The position numbers and the translations under genes were made by a program. Below are positions 45,177 to 54,205 of a DNA stretch of 64,000 bases, piece after piece. The stretch comes from Paenibacillus lignilyticus (GTDB lineage: Bacteria; Bacillota; Bacilli; Paenibacillales; Paenibacillaceae), in NCBI RefSeq assembly GCF_017942085.1, contig NZ_JAGKSP010000002.1, positions 868,001 to 932,000 of the forward strand. The letters run 5' to 3'. The notes below the pieces were generated by a model, which searched no databases, was not told the origin of the DNA, and saw only the letters and a program-made list of their open reading frames with translations. Each line of letters starts with the position of its first letter. Positions within the stretch are counted from its first letter, which is position 1.

Positions 45177-46655
45177 CTAAGTCCTTGCGATGTATATGGG
45201 ATTCGTCATGCAGGTCATCACTGTCTGCTCCAGCCCTTCCACGGCGCGGCGTGCCTCCAGCCGATAGAACAGCCGGTCGCCCGAGCCCTGAAACTGCACG
45301 CGAACCTGACCGTTCTCCGCCTCCAACTTATATAGCGCGACATCGGATTCTGCAGCAGCCTCGGTCGAGATCATGGGCATGCAACTCTTATCGTCCGATG
45401 CGTCGAAGGCCACGATCGCAGCGATTTCCCGGTGAACGGTCCATTCGCCGGCTTCCGCGACTTCCGTCTCCCACTCGCCAGCCTCGACAGCTGCCGCCTG
45501 AACGGCAATGTCCCACACAGCTTCAATACCGCGGTCCGACCATAACGCCACGCGGTCGCCTTTGGCGCCGCAGATGTCGATGGTAAGCGGAACGCCGCCC
45601 AGTTCCTCGACGGCCACCCGCGGTATCGTATCACCAATGCCGTATTCGCCCGAGGTTAGGGCCATACAGGTTTCGTCGGGATCGAACTGCAGCACGACGC
45701 GGCCCTCGCGAATACCCGCTAGCACGCCTTGCACCGTATCGGTTTCCGTCCAAACGGAGGCAGTCGGACGCCCGTGTTTCACGAACCGGTCTACCCGGTG
45801 CGTGTCGCTGCCGCCCAAGGCGATCACCCGGCGTCCCTGTGAGAGCTGCTCCTGCCACCAAGTCAGCGCGCGCTCGTTCAACGCGCGCCACGGACCGTTC
45901 CATACTTCAATCGCGTCATAAGGTACGTCAAAGCCGAGCTCCCAAGGGCAGGACGGACAGAACGGATGATTCAGCGATACTAACCCACCCCGCTCCCGCG
46001 CTTCTCCGAGCACTTCGTCCGCTTGCTCTGAAGTCGTCACGCGAAAATCCTGCAGCGCATCGGAAGCTCCGAGCACGTTCGCATGCCCAAAATAACTCGT
46101 CATCTCCACGCCGGGAATGAGCAGCAACTGCTCGTCGGGAGCAAACACCGTGCAATTTTGCGAGGACGTATTGTGATCCGTCAGCGCCATGAATTCCAAC
46201 CCGCGGGCTTTGCACGAATCCTTCGCCTGTTCGATCGTATAGCTGCCGTCGCTGTGCACGCTGTGCATATGGAGGTCGCCTTTCATCCAGCGCCCATGCG
46301 GCCGGACGAGCTCCACTTCGACGAATACATCCGAGCCGCCTTCGGGGATCTTGTACGCCCCAAGCAGCACGGCCCACTCTCCATCGGCAATCCGTCCCGC
46401 CAAATAACCCGGCGTCGCCTTCTCTGAGCCAACGAAGAACGATTCGCGGGCGCCACCGCTCCAGCCGACGATCCGCTCCGGCGAGCGTAGTCCGATATCG
46501 ACGACCGTCTCCTCCCCACCGCGTTCGTAGCGGTACGAGATATTGATGCGCTCCACCGATCCTTCTAACGAAAACGGCACCTCCAAGTAAGTCCGTTCCT
46601 CGTTCTTGCCGATCCGTCTGCGCAGCGTGAGCCGCTGTTTCTTCATATCCATCAT
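45177..46655 (-). CDS. PHP-domain metallohydrolase, CehA/McbA family
   Basis: 492 residues. KGDLHMHSVHSDGSYTIEQA (about 133-152) holds the HxH metal motif, ALTDHN the next ligands, GVEMTSYFGHANVLG and SLNHPF more metal residues, and GGSDTHRV the last. These di- or trinuclear metal enzymes hydrolyse phosphate or other esters. It follows the importer 4 permease by 8 bases, so it likely acts on the imported compound or its derivative. ATG 46655 has an AGGAGG site. Confidence 0.85.
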   Translation of the reverse strand: MMDMKKQRLTLRRRIGKNEERTYLEVPFSLEGSVERINISYRYERGGEETVVDIGLRSPERIVGWSGGARESFFVGSEKATPGYLAGRIADGEWAVLLGAYKIPEGGSDVFVEVELVRPHGRWMKGDLHMHSVHSDGSYTIEQAKDSCKARGLEFMALTDHNTSSQNCTVFAPDEQLLLIPGVEMTSYFGHANVLGASDALQDFRVTTSEQADEVLGEARERGGLVSLNHPFCPSCPWELGFDVPYDAIEVWNGPWRALNERALTWWQEQLSQGRRVIALGGSDTHRVDRFVKHGRPTASVWTETDTVQGVLAGIREGRVVLQFDPDETCMALTSGEYGIGDTIPRVAVEELGGVPLTIDICGAKGDRVALWSDRGIEAVWDIAVQAAAVEAGEWETEVAEAGEWTVHREIAAIVAFDASDDKSCMPMISTEAAAESDVALYKLEAENGQVRVQFQGSGDRLFYRLEARRAVEGLEQTVMTCMTNPIYIART

Positions 46656-46663
46656 GCGTCCTC

Positions 46664-47533
46664 CTATTCTTTGCTAGCTCCGAGCAGGATGCCCTTCATA
46701 AAATACTTCTGAACGAACGGATACACCGCGAGCAGCGGAAGGATGCTGATAACGATACCCGCCATCCGCACGTTCGTCGTCACCAAATAGGTGCCGGAAT
46801 TGCTGCTTGTGTCGATGATCATCGCTTTCAGCGCGACCTGAAGTGTGTATTTCATGGAATCGTTAATAAACATAACCGGCGCCGTGAACATGTTCCACCG
46901 TCCAACGAACTCGAACAACGTCACGGTCGCAAGGCCCGCGGCCGCCAGCCGCAGGTACATCGTCAGGAAAATGCGGAACTCGCCGGCGCCGTCGATCTTC
47001 GCCGATTCCGACATCTCGTACGGCACATTCAAGAAGAAGCTGCGCATGAGCAGGATCGAAAAGCCGGACACGAGACCCGACAGCACGAGTGCGCTCAGCG
47101 TATTGATGAGATGCAAGTCTTTGTTGACCACGTAGAGCGGAATCATAATCGCTTCCTGCGGCACCATCATCGTAATTAGAACAAACGTCAGCATCAGCTT
47201 CTTCCCCGGCAGGCGAGGATAGATGAACACGTACCCCGCCAGGCTGGACAGCAGCACGTGCATCACCGTGCCAATTACGGTCACAATGACGCTGTTCAGC
47301 AACGGCCGCCAAATATCGAGGCTTTTCCAGACGATCTCGTAGCCTTCCACGCTGAACTGCTTCGGCCACAGCACGATTTCCGGTCGCATGGATGCGATGC
47401 CCGCAGAGAAAGAGAGCGCGAGCACGTTAATAAACGGAATAATCATGGTCAGCATCAGCGCGAATAGAAAAAGACCGTTTAACGTATCGAAAGCTTTATT
47501 CTTCCAGCCGAGCCGTTCGAATCGATCGGACAT
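46664..47533 (-). CDS. Carbohydrate ABC transporter permease, LplC type (importer 4)
   Basis: 289 residues with six membrane segments, the EAA loop MSESAKIDGAGEFRIFLTMY and the ending FVQKYFMKGILLGASKE. It lies 5 bases from its LplB partner and 8 from the PHP gene. Confidence 0.92.
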   Translation of the reverse strand: MSDRFERLGWKNKAFDTLNGLFLFALMLTMIIPFINVLALSFSAGIASMRPEIVLWPKQFSVEGYEIVWKSLDIWRPLLNSVIVTVIGTVMHVLLSSLAGYVFIYPRLPGKKLMLTFVLITMMVPQEAIMIPLYVVNKDLHLINTLSALVLSGLVSGFSILLMRSFFLNVPYEMSESAKIDGAGEFRIFLTMYLRLAAAGLATVTLFEFVGRWNMFTAPVMFINDSMKYTLQVALKAMIIDTSSNSGTYLVTTNVRMAGIVISILPLLAVYPFVQKYFMKGILLGASKE

Positions 47534-47538
47534 TGTCG

Positions 47539-48441
47539 TTACACCTCATCAAATCTTGTCATTCGCCGCACGACGAGCGTCAGTGCGAGCGTCAAAACCA
47601 GGACGAAGAAACTGGCCGCCGCCGCGGGGCCGAGCTTGATTTCGAGAATCCCTTTTTGGAACGTATACATCATGAGTACGTCCACCTTCGAGGCAATCGT
47701 AGGATTGCGGAGGATGAACACTTGGTCGAATATCCGCAAGATGCCGAGCGTATTCAACAGGAAGACGACTTTCATCGTGTTATTAAGCTGCGGCAGTGTC
47801 ACGTACGTCAACTGCTGCCATCGCGTCGCGCCGTCCATGCGTGCCGCCTCGTACAGCGACGGATTGATCGAAACGATCCCCGCAAGGAACAAAATGCAGG
47901 TGTAGCCCATCTCCTTCCACGTCGAGAGGAGAATCATAATCCAGCGCGCATAACCGGAATCCGCCAAAAAATTGATCGGCGTTCGGTGAAACAAATGGAC
48001 CAGAATCATATTCACAATCCCGCTGTCGGGCGATAGCATGAAAATCCATATCCCGCCGACCACGACCCATGAGAGCAGATGCGGCACGTAGAGGATCATT
48101 TGCGCCATCTTTTTGAACCAGGTTCGCAGCACTTCATTAAGCGACAGCGCGATCACAAGCGGCGAGATGAAGCCGAAGAGGAGAATCCCTCCCCCGATGA
48201 CGAGCGTGTTGACCATTGCTTCCCAGAACAGCGAATCGTGCAGCACCTCTTTGTAGTTCGCGAACCCGACGTACGGCCGGTCGCCCATCAGCTTATAGTC
48301 TTGAAAGCTGGTCTGCAGCCCTTTCACGAGCGGGTAGTAGGCGAAGACGAGAAAATAGGCGATTACCGGCACCATCATGACGTAAAGCGCTCCGTATTTC
48401 TTTAACAATCTCATGCTTTTATCCACGTCCTTATCCGGCAA
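47539..48441 (-). CDS. Carbohydrate ABC transporter permease, LplB type (importer 4)
   Basis: 300 residues. MMVPVIAYFLVFAYYPLVKG opens the first membrane segment, and the EAA loop is YEAARMDGATRWQQLTYVTL. It lies after the receptor gene, with a hairpin between them. Confidence 0.92.
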   Translation of the reverse strand: MPDKDVDKSMRLLKKYGALYVMMVPVIAYFLVFAYYPLVKGLQTSFQDYKLMGDRPYVGFANYKEVLHDSLFWEAMVNTLVIGGGILLFGFISPLVIALSLNEVLRTWFKKMAQMILYVPHLLSWVVVGGIWIFMLSPDSGIVNMILVHLFHRTPINFLADSGYARWIMILLSTWKEMGYTCILFLAGIVSINPSLYEAARMDGATRWQQLTYVTLPQLNNTMKVVFLLNTLGILRIFDQVFILRNPTIASKVDVLMMYTFQKGILEIKLGPAAAASFFVLVLTLALTLVVRRMTRFDEV

Positions 48442-48465
48442 AGGGTACCATTATCTGGATGAAAA

Positions 48466-48505
48466 ACAAGGCAAGCAGGGGATCCGTTCTCCCCTGCCTG
48501 CTTGT
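48466..48505 (-). terminator. Hairpin between receptor and permeases (putative attenuator)
   Basis: ACAAGCAGGCAGGGG pairs with CCCCTGCTTGCCTTGT (one bulge) around a nine-base loop, without a clear long T run. Its position suggests partial termination, giving more receptor than permease mRNA. Confidence 0.55.
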
Positions 48506-48528
48506 CATTCGAATGCGTTCGGAACGGC

Positions 48529-49986
48529 TTACTCGTCGATTAGGTTTTTGGAGAGCAGCTCATCATGCATTTTCTTCACGGCTTCCGCAGCATCCATTTG
48601 GCCGGACATCGCTTTGAGCGCGTAATTCTTGACGATCTTCTCCGCATCGGGCCAACCTGGAAGCGATAATTCGAGCGTCGCGTTCTTCGTTACGAGATCT
48701 TGCGCTTCCTGAACGCCGGGCAGCTTGCCGAAAGGGTATTTCACGTTCTGGTTGTACCAGAACGGCACCCCGTGATCCATGTTGTGCTCCGTTCCGGCCG
48801 GCGTCAGTTTGTACACGTCGCCTTCCTTGGTATAATCCTCGCCTTCGATGCCGAGGCTTCCGAGCGTAATGCCCGGTTCCGTATGCCAGAACTCGAGGAA
48901 TTTCTTCGCGGCGTCCGGATGCTCAGCGTTAGCCGGAATGATCCAGAAATCCGGGTCTCCGCGGCGCATCAGAATCGTGCCATCCGCGCTAGGAATGCTT
49001 TCAAGCGCTTTCGCTTGGAATGTCGTGCTCGAATCCTCTTGTTTACGCGTGTTGTTGAACATGCCGACCCAAGCATCCCAGTATGTGACCATTCCGACGC
49101 GGTCGGAGAGGAACAGATTGCGCATTTTGCCCGTATCGTTCGTTACGAAGTTGGGATCCATTATGCCTTCCTTCACGAGCTTCGCGAACCATTCGTACAT
49201 CGGAACGGCTGCTTCCGTCGCGTACGGAATCATGCGCTTGCCGTCCTTCATCACATAATGCGCCTTCAGGCCGGCCGCGCTCATGAAGCCTTGAATATCG
49301 TAAAGATCGGACGTGCTGAGGCCGTACGTATCGTTCTTGCCATTGCCGTCGGGGTCCTTCTCCTTAAATGCCTTGAGGACGTTGTAATACTCATCCAGCG
49401 TCTTGGGCTCCTTCAGGCCGAGCTTGTCGAGCCAATCCTTGCGCACGATCGGCATCGTTCCACCTTGAAACTTGCTGAACACGGCGACGATTTTGCCGTC
49501 CTTGTCCTTCAGTTGATCCCATTCTGCCGTCGGGACGACCTTCGGATCGGATAACACGTTGGAACCGGTGACGAAATCGGTCAGATCCGTGACGACGCCC
49601 TGATCCACGAAGGTAGCCAGCTTGCCCAGGTCGCTAAGCTCGATCAGATCGTATTTCTCGCCGGAGCCAAGCGCAGTCAGCACCTTCTGGTCGTAGTCGC
49701 TTGCCGGTTTCTCGATAGAAGCGTCGATGCCCGTCAGGCGTTTGATCTCCGCCTCGAACTTCGCGTTCTCTTCCGGTGTCTTGCCACCGACGTTGGCGTC
49801 GAGAATACGAAGCTTCATGTCCGCCGCCGGCGTCTCGGCCGGAGCATTGCCACCGGCGTTCGCGCTATTGCCTGCCGGCACATTCGTATTTGCCGCATCA
49901 TTCGTTCCGTTCTCCGTACCGCAGCCGGACAGCAGCATCGTACTTGCGACGGCAACCGTCGACATCGTCATCCATACTTTTCTCAT
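48529..49986 (-). CDS. Sugar ABC transporter solute-binding lipoprotein (importer 4)
   Basis: 485 residues, shorter than the other three receptors. The lipobox LSGC (Cys22) precedes an Asn/Ala-rich linker. The receptor domain starts with MKLRILDANVGGKTPEENAK and includes SLGIEGEDYTKEGDVYKLT late. First gene of the importer 4 operon, divergent in function from the LacI gene upstream on the same strand. Confidence 0.9.
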   Translation of the reverse strand: MRKVWMTMSTVAVASTMLLSGCGTENGTNDAANTNVPAGNSANAGGNAPAETPAADMKLRILDANVGGKTPEENAKFEAEIKRLTGIDASIEKPASDYDQKVLTALGSGEKYDLIELSDLGKLATFVDQGVVTDLTDFVTGSNVLSDPKVVPTAEWDQLKDKDGKIVAVFSKFQGGTMPIVRKDWLDKLGLKEPKTLDEYYNVLKAFKEKDPDGNGKNDTYGLSTSDLYDIQGFMSAAGLKAHYVMKDGKRMIPYATEAAVPMYEWFAKLVKEGIMDPNFVTNDTGKMRNLFLSDRVGMVTYWDAWVGMFNNTRKQEDSSTTFQAKALESIPSADGTILMRRGDPDFWIIPANAEHPDAAKKFLEFWHTEPGITLGSLGIEGEDYTKEGDVYKLTPAGTEHNMDHGVPFWYNQNVKYPFGKLPGVQEAQDLVTKNATLELSLPGWPDAEKIVKNYALKAMSGQMDAAEAVKKMHDELLSKNLIDE

Positions 49987-50101
49987 TCGTTAAAACCTCC
50001 TATATGTTAACGTAATTTGGAATACTGATCGGAGCGACTAAACGACTGTCAACCTGTACAAAAACTTTAAATAAAGAGATATAGAAGGAATGGCTGCCTA
50101 A

Positions 50102-51133
50102 TTAACCGCGCGCGCCCGGAGCCGCACAAGAGCCGCGAATTACGAGCTCCGTCGGGACAAGCACACGTTTGGCGCTTTTCTGATCCGCATTCAGCTGTTC
50201 GAGCAGCAGCTTCAGCGATTCGACGCCTAACCGATCGGCATGGAGCCGTACGCCGGTAAGCGGCGGAGAGAATTCCGGCGAGAGCACGGTGTCGTCGCTG
50301 AACGCGAAGACCGACAGCTGCTCTGGAATGCGCAGCCCCAGCTGCTCCGCCGCCTTGTAGACGCCTAGCGCCATCATGTCCGTATCGGCGATGACCGCCG
50401 TAATGTCCGACGAAGCCGTCAGCTTGGCGAGCGCCGACTCGTAGCCGAAAGCATGCGCCGACTCGCCCTTCAGCGGCTTGTGCAGCATCAGATTGGGCTT
50501 CGGCTGAAGGCCCGCTTGCTTGAACGCGCTCCTAAATCCTTCGCCGCGGTCTCCCGACACGGTTCTCGAGATCGGCGCGTTCAGAAACAGAATTTCCGTA
50601 TGCCCCAGTCCGATTAAGTAACGGGTGACTTGAGCAGCCATGCCGACATTATCGTTATCGACGTAGCTGACCTGCGCCTCATAAGGCTCCGGCGGACGGC
50701 CGATAATGACGATGGGCATGCCGCTCTGAAGCCGATCCTCAATCCTGCCGTCCGATTCAATGGGGTCCAACAAGATTTCACCATCCACCGGATCCGAGGA
50801 GATATTCTCGACTTGACTGAGATAAGACGGTGACAGCGTATTGACCAGCAGGCGATAACCGTTCTCGTAACAGACGCGCAAAACACCGTTAAGCAAAGAA
50901 TGATGAAACTGTCCGAATTCAAGCGATTCGCCCCGAATATTCAATCCGAGAATGCGAGTGGTGCGGCTGGCGAGACTTCTCGCCCAATAATTCGGCTTAT
51001 AGTGCAGCGATTGGGCCGCGGCGAGAACGCGCTCGGTAACCTCTTTGCTGATGGGCCGTTTCTTACTGAACACGCTTGAAACCGTGCTCTTGGATACGCC
51101 GGATGCCTTCGCGACGTCGTCGATGGTTGCCAA
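50102..51133 (-). CDS. LacI family transcriptional regulator (importer 4 locus)
   Basis: 343 residues. The helix-turn-helix ATIDDVAKASGVSKSTVSSV is followed by a hinge (LHYKPNYWARSL) and the sugar-sensing domain (ILGLNIRGESLEF, later LSVFAFSDDTVLSPEFSPPL). It lies just upstream of the receptor on the same strand and probably represses importer 4 and its enzymes. Confidence 0.9.
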   Translation of the reverse strand: MATIDDVAKASGVSKSTVSSVFSKKRPISKEVTERVLAAAQSLHYKPNYWARSLASRTTRILGLNIRGESLEFGQFHHSLLNGVLRVCYENGYRLLVNTLSPSYLSQVENISSDPVDGEILLDPIESDGRIEDRLQSGMPIVIIGRPPEPYEAQVSYVDNDNVGMAAQVTRYLIGLGHTEILFLNAPISRTVSGDRGEGFRSAFKQAGLQPKPNLMLHKPLKGESAHAFGYESALAKLTASSDITAVIADTDMMALGVYKAAEQLGLRIPEQLSVFAFSDDTVLSPEFSPPLTGVRLHADRLGVESLKLLLEQLNADQKSAKRVLVPTELVIRGSCAAPGARG

Positions 51134-51203
51134 GAATCGTCAAACCTCTCTTTCTCCCATGGTGATCCGATGTGGGAACGGTACCGGACCCGAAAACAAG
51201 CTT

Positions 51204-51213
51204 AAACCGGTTT
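51204..51213. promoter_or_regulatory. Putative LacI-type operator AAACCGGTTT
   Basis: A perfect palindrome AAACCGGTTT sits 71 bases before the LacI gene. A related TTAAACCGCTTTAA occurs near 51345-51358. LacI proteins favour such CG-centred palindromes, so autoregulation is plausible. Confidence 0.4.
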
Positions 51214-51500
51214 TGTAAATTCCGTTTCAACCTCATGATTAGTTATTGTAAATGTCGTTATTTTCTCGTTAATTCTTATTTAACAACGGTTATCAAGTAA
51301 CTTATCCAGTAACTATTTCCCACTAATTAGGAATAAAGACCCATTAAACCGCTTTAACAAAGCTATCACTTTCCAAATGAAATGACGATGTTAAAATAGT
51401 AGCCAACATCATACAGATAGGATGCGCAAATGAAACTCCGCTTTTCTCTCCGTTAGTTGGACTTAAGGCTGCCCAGCCCTATTCCCATCTGCATCCTAAT

Positions 51501-51531
51501 AAAAAAAGACAACCAATTTCATTTGGTTGCC
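51501..51531 (-). terminator. Rho-independent terminator of a lost gene
   Basis: GCAACCAAATGAAATTGGTTGT hairpin followed by CTTTTTTT on the minus strand, just after the gene tail at 51555. Confidence 0.75.
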
Positions 51532-51554
51532 TCTCAAGTCATTTGTTTAGTAAA

Positions 51555-51650
51555 CTAACCAGCCCTTAACGTAACGAAGCTACCAATCATGCCGGCAGCT
51601 TCCATAGATGTATATTGGACTATCGTTCTCCGTCCCTCGGTTTTAAGGGT
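51555..51650 (-). pseudogene. Short tail of an unidentified gene
   Basis: About 31 codons open after a stop read TLKTEGRRTIVQYTSMEAAG, MIGSFVTLRAG and stop, and are followed by a good terminator. The upstream part is replaced by the IS110 region. Family not recognised. Confidence 0.35.
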
Positions 51651-51689
51651 TTATCTCACATATACTCACTCATTCGCAGGATTTCATCA

Positions 51690-52010
51690 CCTATGATCAG
51701 ATGACTCTATGGAATCGGCACAGATAATACCGGTTGAGATGGTGGGCTGGGCATGCGGAAACAGAGGAACCACCTGGAAAAATTCCCTAGTTAGTCTCTA
51801 CTGCGCGCATACTCCACAAATCCCTGGAGGTTCACCCTCCCACGACTCGACGGGTCATTGCCCTGACATTCCTTCGTTATACCTGTCCAAGGTGTGGAGA
51901 CCGATAGCGTTTAGCGGATGGGTCTTAGCCCTTTTGGGACACGAACTCGGTCCTCCGTGCTTTCTTTGTGAAATCCCGCGAATGAGTCAAAATACGTGAT
52001 GCCTCTTCAT
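51690..52010 (-). ncRNA. Candidate bridge-RNA region of IS110 element 2
   Basis: About 320 bases between the gene tail and the transposase stop carry no convincing protein gene, are GC-richer than nearby spacers and have several short inverted segments. IS110-family elements encode a structured bridge RNA in a non-coding end. In the IS1111 group it is downstream of the transposase, which is the geometry here. No fold was computed. Confidence 0.3.
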
Positions 52011-52013
52011 AAC

Positions 52014-52997
52014 TTAAGCTGCTTCTGTCCAATCCAAGACAGTTTTCTCAGGTGTAAACTGTTCTCCTCGCTGAACAATACCAACTAGGATCCGCGCTAG
52101 TTTCCCAATTAACTTAAATATGGACTGCTGCTTTTTCATCTTCTTTTCTTGCAAGTTGTGCTCATGTAATTTCCGAAAAACTGGGTTATTCCAAACGAGC
52201 TGAACGGTTGCAAGATAGAGATATTTTCGCAAGGAAGAGTCTCCTCGTTTCGAAAGAACAATGCTCCCTTTTCGTTTTCCCGACGTACTTTCAGCCAAAT
52301 TCAAGCCAGCCTTTCGTAGTACCTGACGTCCGTGCGCATACTGCCTTAAATCCCCTGTCCCAGCTAAAATAGCCGCGGTAAAGATCTTTCCGAGACCTTT
52401 TATGGTACGAAGCTGCTGAGCCATAGGAATCTCAGAAAGTAGAACTTCGATGTCCTTTTCAATCTGTTCAAGCATGGTGGTAATGCGCTCATATTCTTCT
52501 ATGAGCCGTTTTAAATCTGCCTTTGCTTCTTCTACAGCAGTTCGTTCTCCCACACTTCGTTTCGCTTGTGCAATGAGCTGCGCTGCCTTCTCTATCCCCG
52601 TGTATCCTCCAGCGCGCTGCATATGGATTCGCCATGAATCGACGATGTCCTGTACCGTATACGTCTCCAAATCTCGTGGACAAGGGAATGTCTTGAGAGT
52701 CGCCAATGATCGCTTACAGGTCCAATCTTTGAATACGGACGGATATTCGGGAAAACGGATATCTATCCAGCGTATGATCCGATTCTGCAGTCGTACACTA
52801 TTTGTCACCCAGAACTCCCGATCGCTCATCATCGTCCGCAATCGTTGGAATTCAAGCGATTGGCGCGTGTACTCGTAGTAGAACCCCCGACTGACGGAGT
52901 CAGCGATAACAAGAGCATCTTTAGGGTCATTTTTTGATGGACTGTTATCTCTATTTTCTTTGTTTCGCTTCGTAGTGGCAGGGTTAACCATGACCAC
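52014..52997 (-). mobile_element. IS110-family transposase, N-terminally truncated (element 2)
   Basis: 327 residues starting within the DEDD domain: MVNPATTKRNKENRDNSPSK, then NDPKDALVIADSVSRGFYY. The C-terminal Transposase_20 part is complete (LRTIKGLGKIFTAAILAGTG, RKAGLNLAESTSGKRKGSI). Around 80 N-terminal residues, with the first catalytic Asp, are missing. It marks the left side of the cassette region. Confidence 0.85.
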
Positions 52998-53064
52998 GTG
53001 TTAAAGTTTTGTATTGACGACGTCCTGGCCCCTTAGAGCCGCTGCTTATAGTTGTGAGGCTTGC

Positions 53065-53160
53065 CAAACACCTAATGCAGTGACGTCCCTACGGGCTTAG
53101 GGGGCTGAATGTGGTCACTCGCTTCTCAGAGTGACCCGAAGCGTCAATATGGTGTTAGTC
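53065..53160 (-). repeat. attC-like site downstream of the nucleotidyltransferase gene
   Basis: On the minus strand it begins GACTAACACC, which contains the gene's TAA stop, and ends near GGTGTTTGGC; the ends are partly complementary. Inside are GACGCTTCGGG, a hairpin GGTCACTC/GAGTGACC, ATTCAGCC and GGACGTC. The same blocks in the same order occur in the site at 53955-54076. Confidence 0.5.
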
Positions 53161-53925
53161 GAAGGAAGTTCTGGAAGCAGCCATTGCATTTAACGCGTTC
53201 TTAAAATAGCTATATACTTCATCTGCAATTCCCAGAAACTCTTCAACAAGTACATTATTACTATCCAAGTAACAAGCATAGAGATAATCAACTAAAGCGG
53301 AGTCAATCTCACAATAGTTTAATATGGCATTCTTCATCTTAATAATGTCATCTTGCCATACACCTGTATCTTCTAAAATTAAAGAGTATAATGCACGAAT
53401 TAATCTCTTAGAGTAACCTTTAATATATCTAGTTTTCATTGTGTTATCACTAGTATTAGAAAGTGAACTACGTACACGATCTACTTCCTCCTTGGTCTCT
53501 GTATTTAAGTCTAAAATGAACTCTGGAGAAATAATTATCGGTGGTACTTTTTCACCAACGTCATGACCATATATGCAAACACAAATTATCTTAATCCAAA
53601 AACCCCACTCATTTGGTTTGCTTAATACATCGTCAATCGTGCAAATTATCGTATCAATCTTAGTTAGTAATGGATATTCTTCCAACAGCCTGTCTTTAAT
53701 ATTTGACAATCTTTCGTAATCAATATCTTTGGGATTTACACATACAATAGTAAAGTCTGCATCTGACTTAAAAGGTTTAGCAGTTCCTTTTGGAATCGAG
53801 CCACACATATAAATGCTATGAATCTTACCTTTAAATTCGGTAAGTATATTATCTATATACTTATCAACAAAATCCTTATATTCACTTTGTATTACAATTC
53901 TATTTATAACTTTTTCTAATATCAT
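53155..53925 (-). CDS. Nucleotidyltransferase (aminoglycoside-adenylyltransferase-like), cassette-borne
   Basis: 256 residues. CGSIPKGTAKPFKSDADFTI (about 41-60) is the GS-x-DxD motif of the NTP-transferase fold. A helical C-terminal half resembles ANT enzymes that adenylylate aminoglycosides, but no specific type is evident. The gene is much more AT-rich than its neighbours. AGGAGGAGTCTAT precedes the ATG. It sits alone between two attC-like sites, with its stop inside the downstream site, and between two IS110 genes. Confidence 0.75.
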   Translation of the reverse strand: MILEKVINRIVIQSEYKDFVDKYIDNILTEFKGKIHSIYMCGSIPKGTAKPFKSDADFTIVCVNPKDIDYERLSNIKDRLLEEYPLLTKIDTIICTIDDVLSKPNEWGFWIKIICVCIYGHDVGEKVPPIIISPEFILDLNTETKEEVDRVRSSLSNTSDNTMKTRYIKGYSKRLIRALYSLILEDTGVWQDDIIKMKNAILNYCEIDSALVDYLYACYLDSNNVLVEEFLGIADEVYSYFKNALNAMAASRTSFD

Positions 53926-53954
53926 ATAGACTCCTCCTAAACATGTAAGAACTT

Positions 53955-54076
53955 CTTTCGGCTAACGTTCTTGAATTCTCGACGTCCGACGGAGTCGGAT
54001 GTGTCCGGCTGAATCTACTACCTGGCTTCTCAACTTCGAGGGCGTAGCCCGAAGCGTGATTGCGGTGTTAGCCGAT
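53955..54076 (-). repeat. attC-like site upstream of the nucleotidyltransferase gene
   Basis: On the minus strand it starts TCGGCTAACACC and ends GTTAGCCGA, a 9-bp inverted pair about 120 bases apart. Internal blocks ACGCTTCGGG, TGAGAAGC, ATTCAGCC and GGACGTC are shared with the site at 53065. A further hairpin TCCGACtccGTCGGA lies near the right end. The layout resembles integron attC sites, but core bases deviate from the strict RYYYAAC/GTTRRRY form. Confidence 0.5.
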
Positions 54077-54111
54077 GCTTCCTCTTCTTAGAGTTACCCA
54101 CCGAATATGTC

Positions 54112-54205
54112 TTGATCTTCTTATGCCCTTATCCATTCTTGACCTTTATATGCCCATATCCGACCTTGACCTTCATATGCCCTTATCCGAACTTGACCTT
54201 AGATG
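54112..54205 (-). repeat. 27-bp tandem repeat, remnant of a Lys-rich repeat gene
   Basis: Three and a third copies of a 27-base unit (TTGACCTTNATATGCCC-type on the plus strand). On the minus strand one frame reads KVKFG*GHM, KVKVGYGHI, KVKNG*GHK: a nine-residue repeat with a TAA where the middle unit has TAT (Tyr). The frame starts at MGKPSKPEA (about 54229) and runs into the attC-like site. It lies between that site and another GTTAGCCGAA core at about 54248-54257. Confidence 0.55.

Noticed and set aside
51709-51999. 96-residue plus-strand ORF near IS110 element 2
   Set aside because: No ribosome binding site and no protein-like pattern; it lies in the presumed non-coding end of the element.
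53155-53925. Classical aadA-type integron cassette
   Set aside because: The protein is not close to aadA in the motif region, and the site cores do not match the strict attC consensus; only an integron-like reading is kept.
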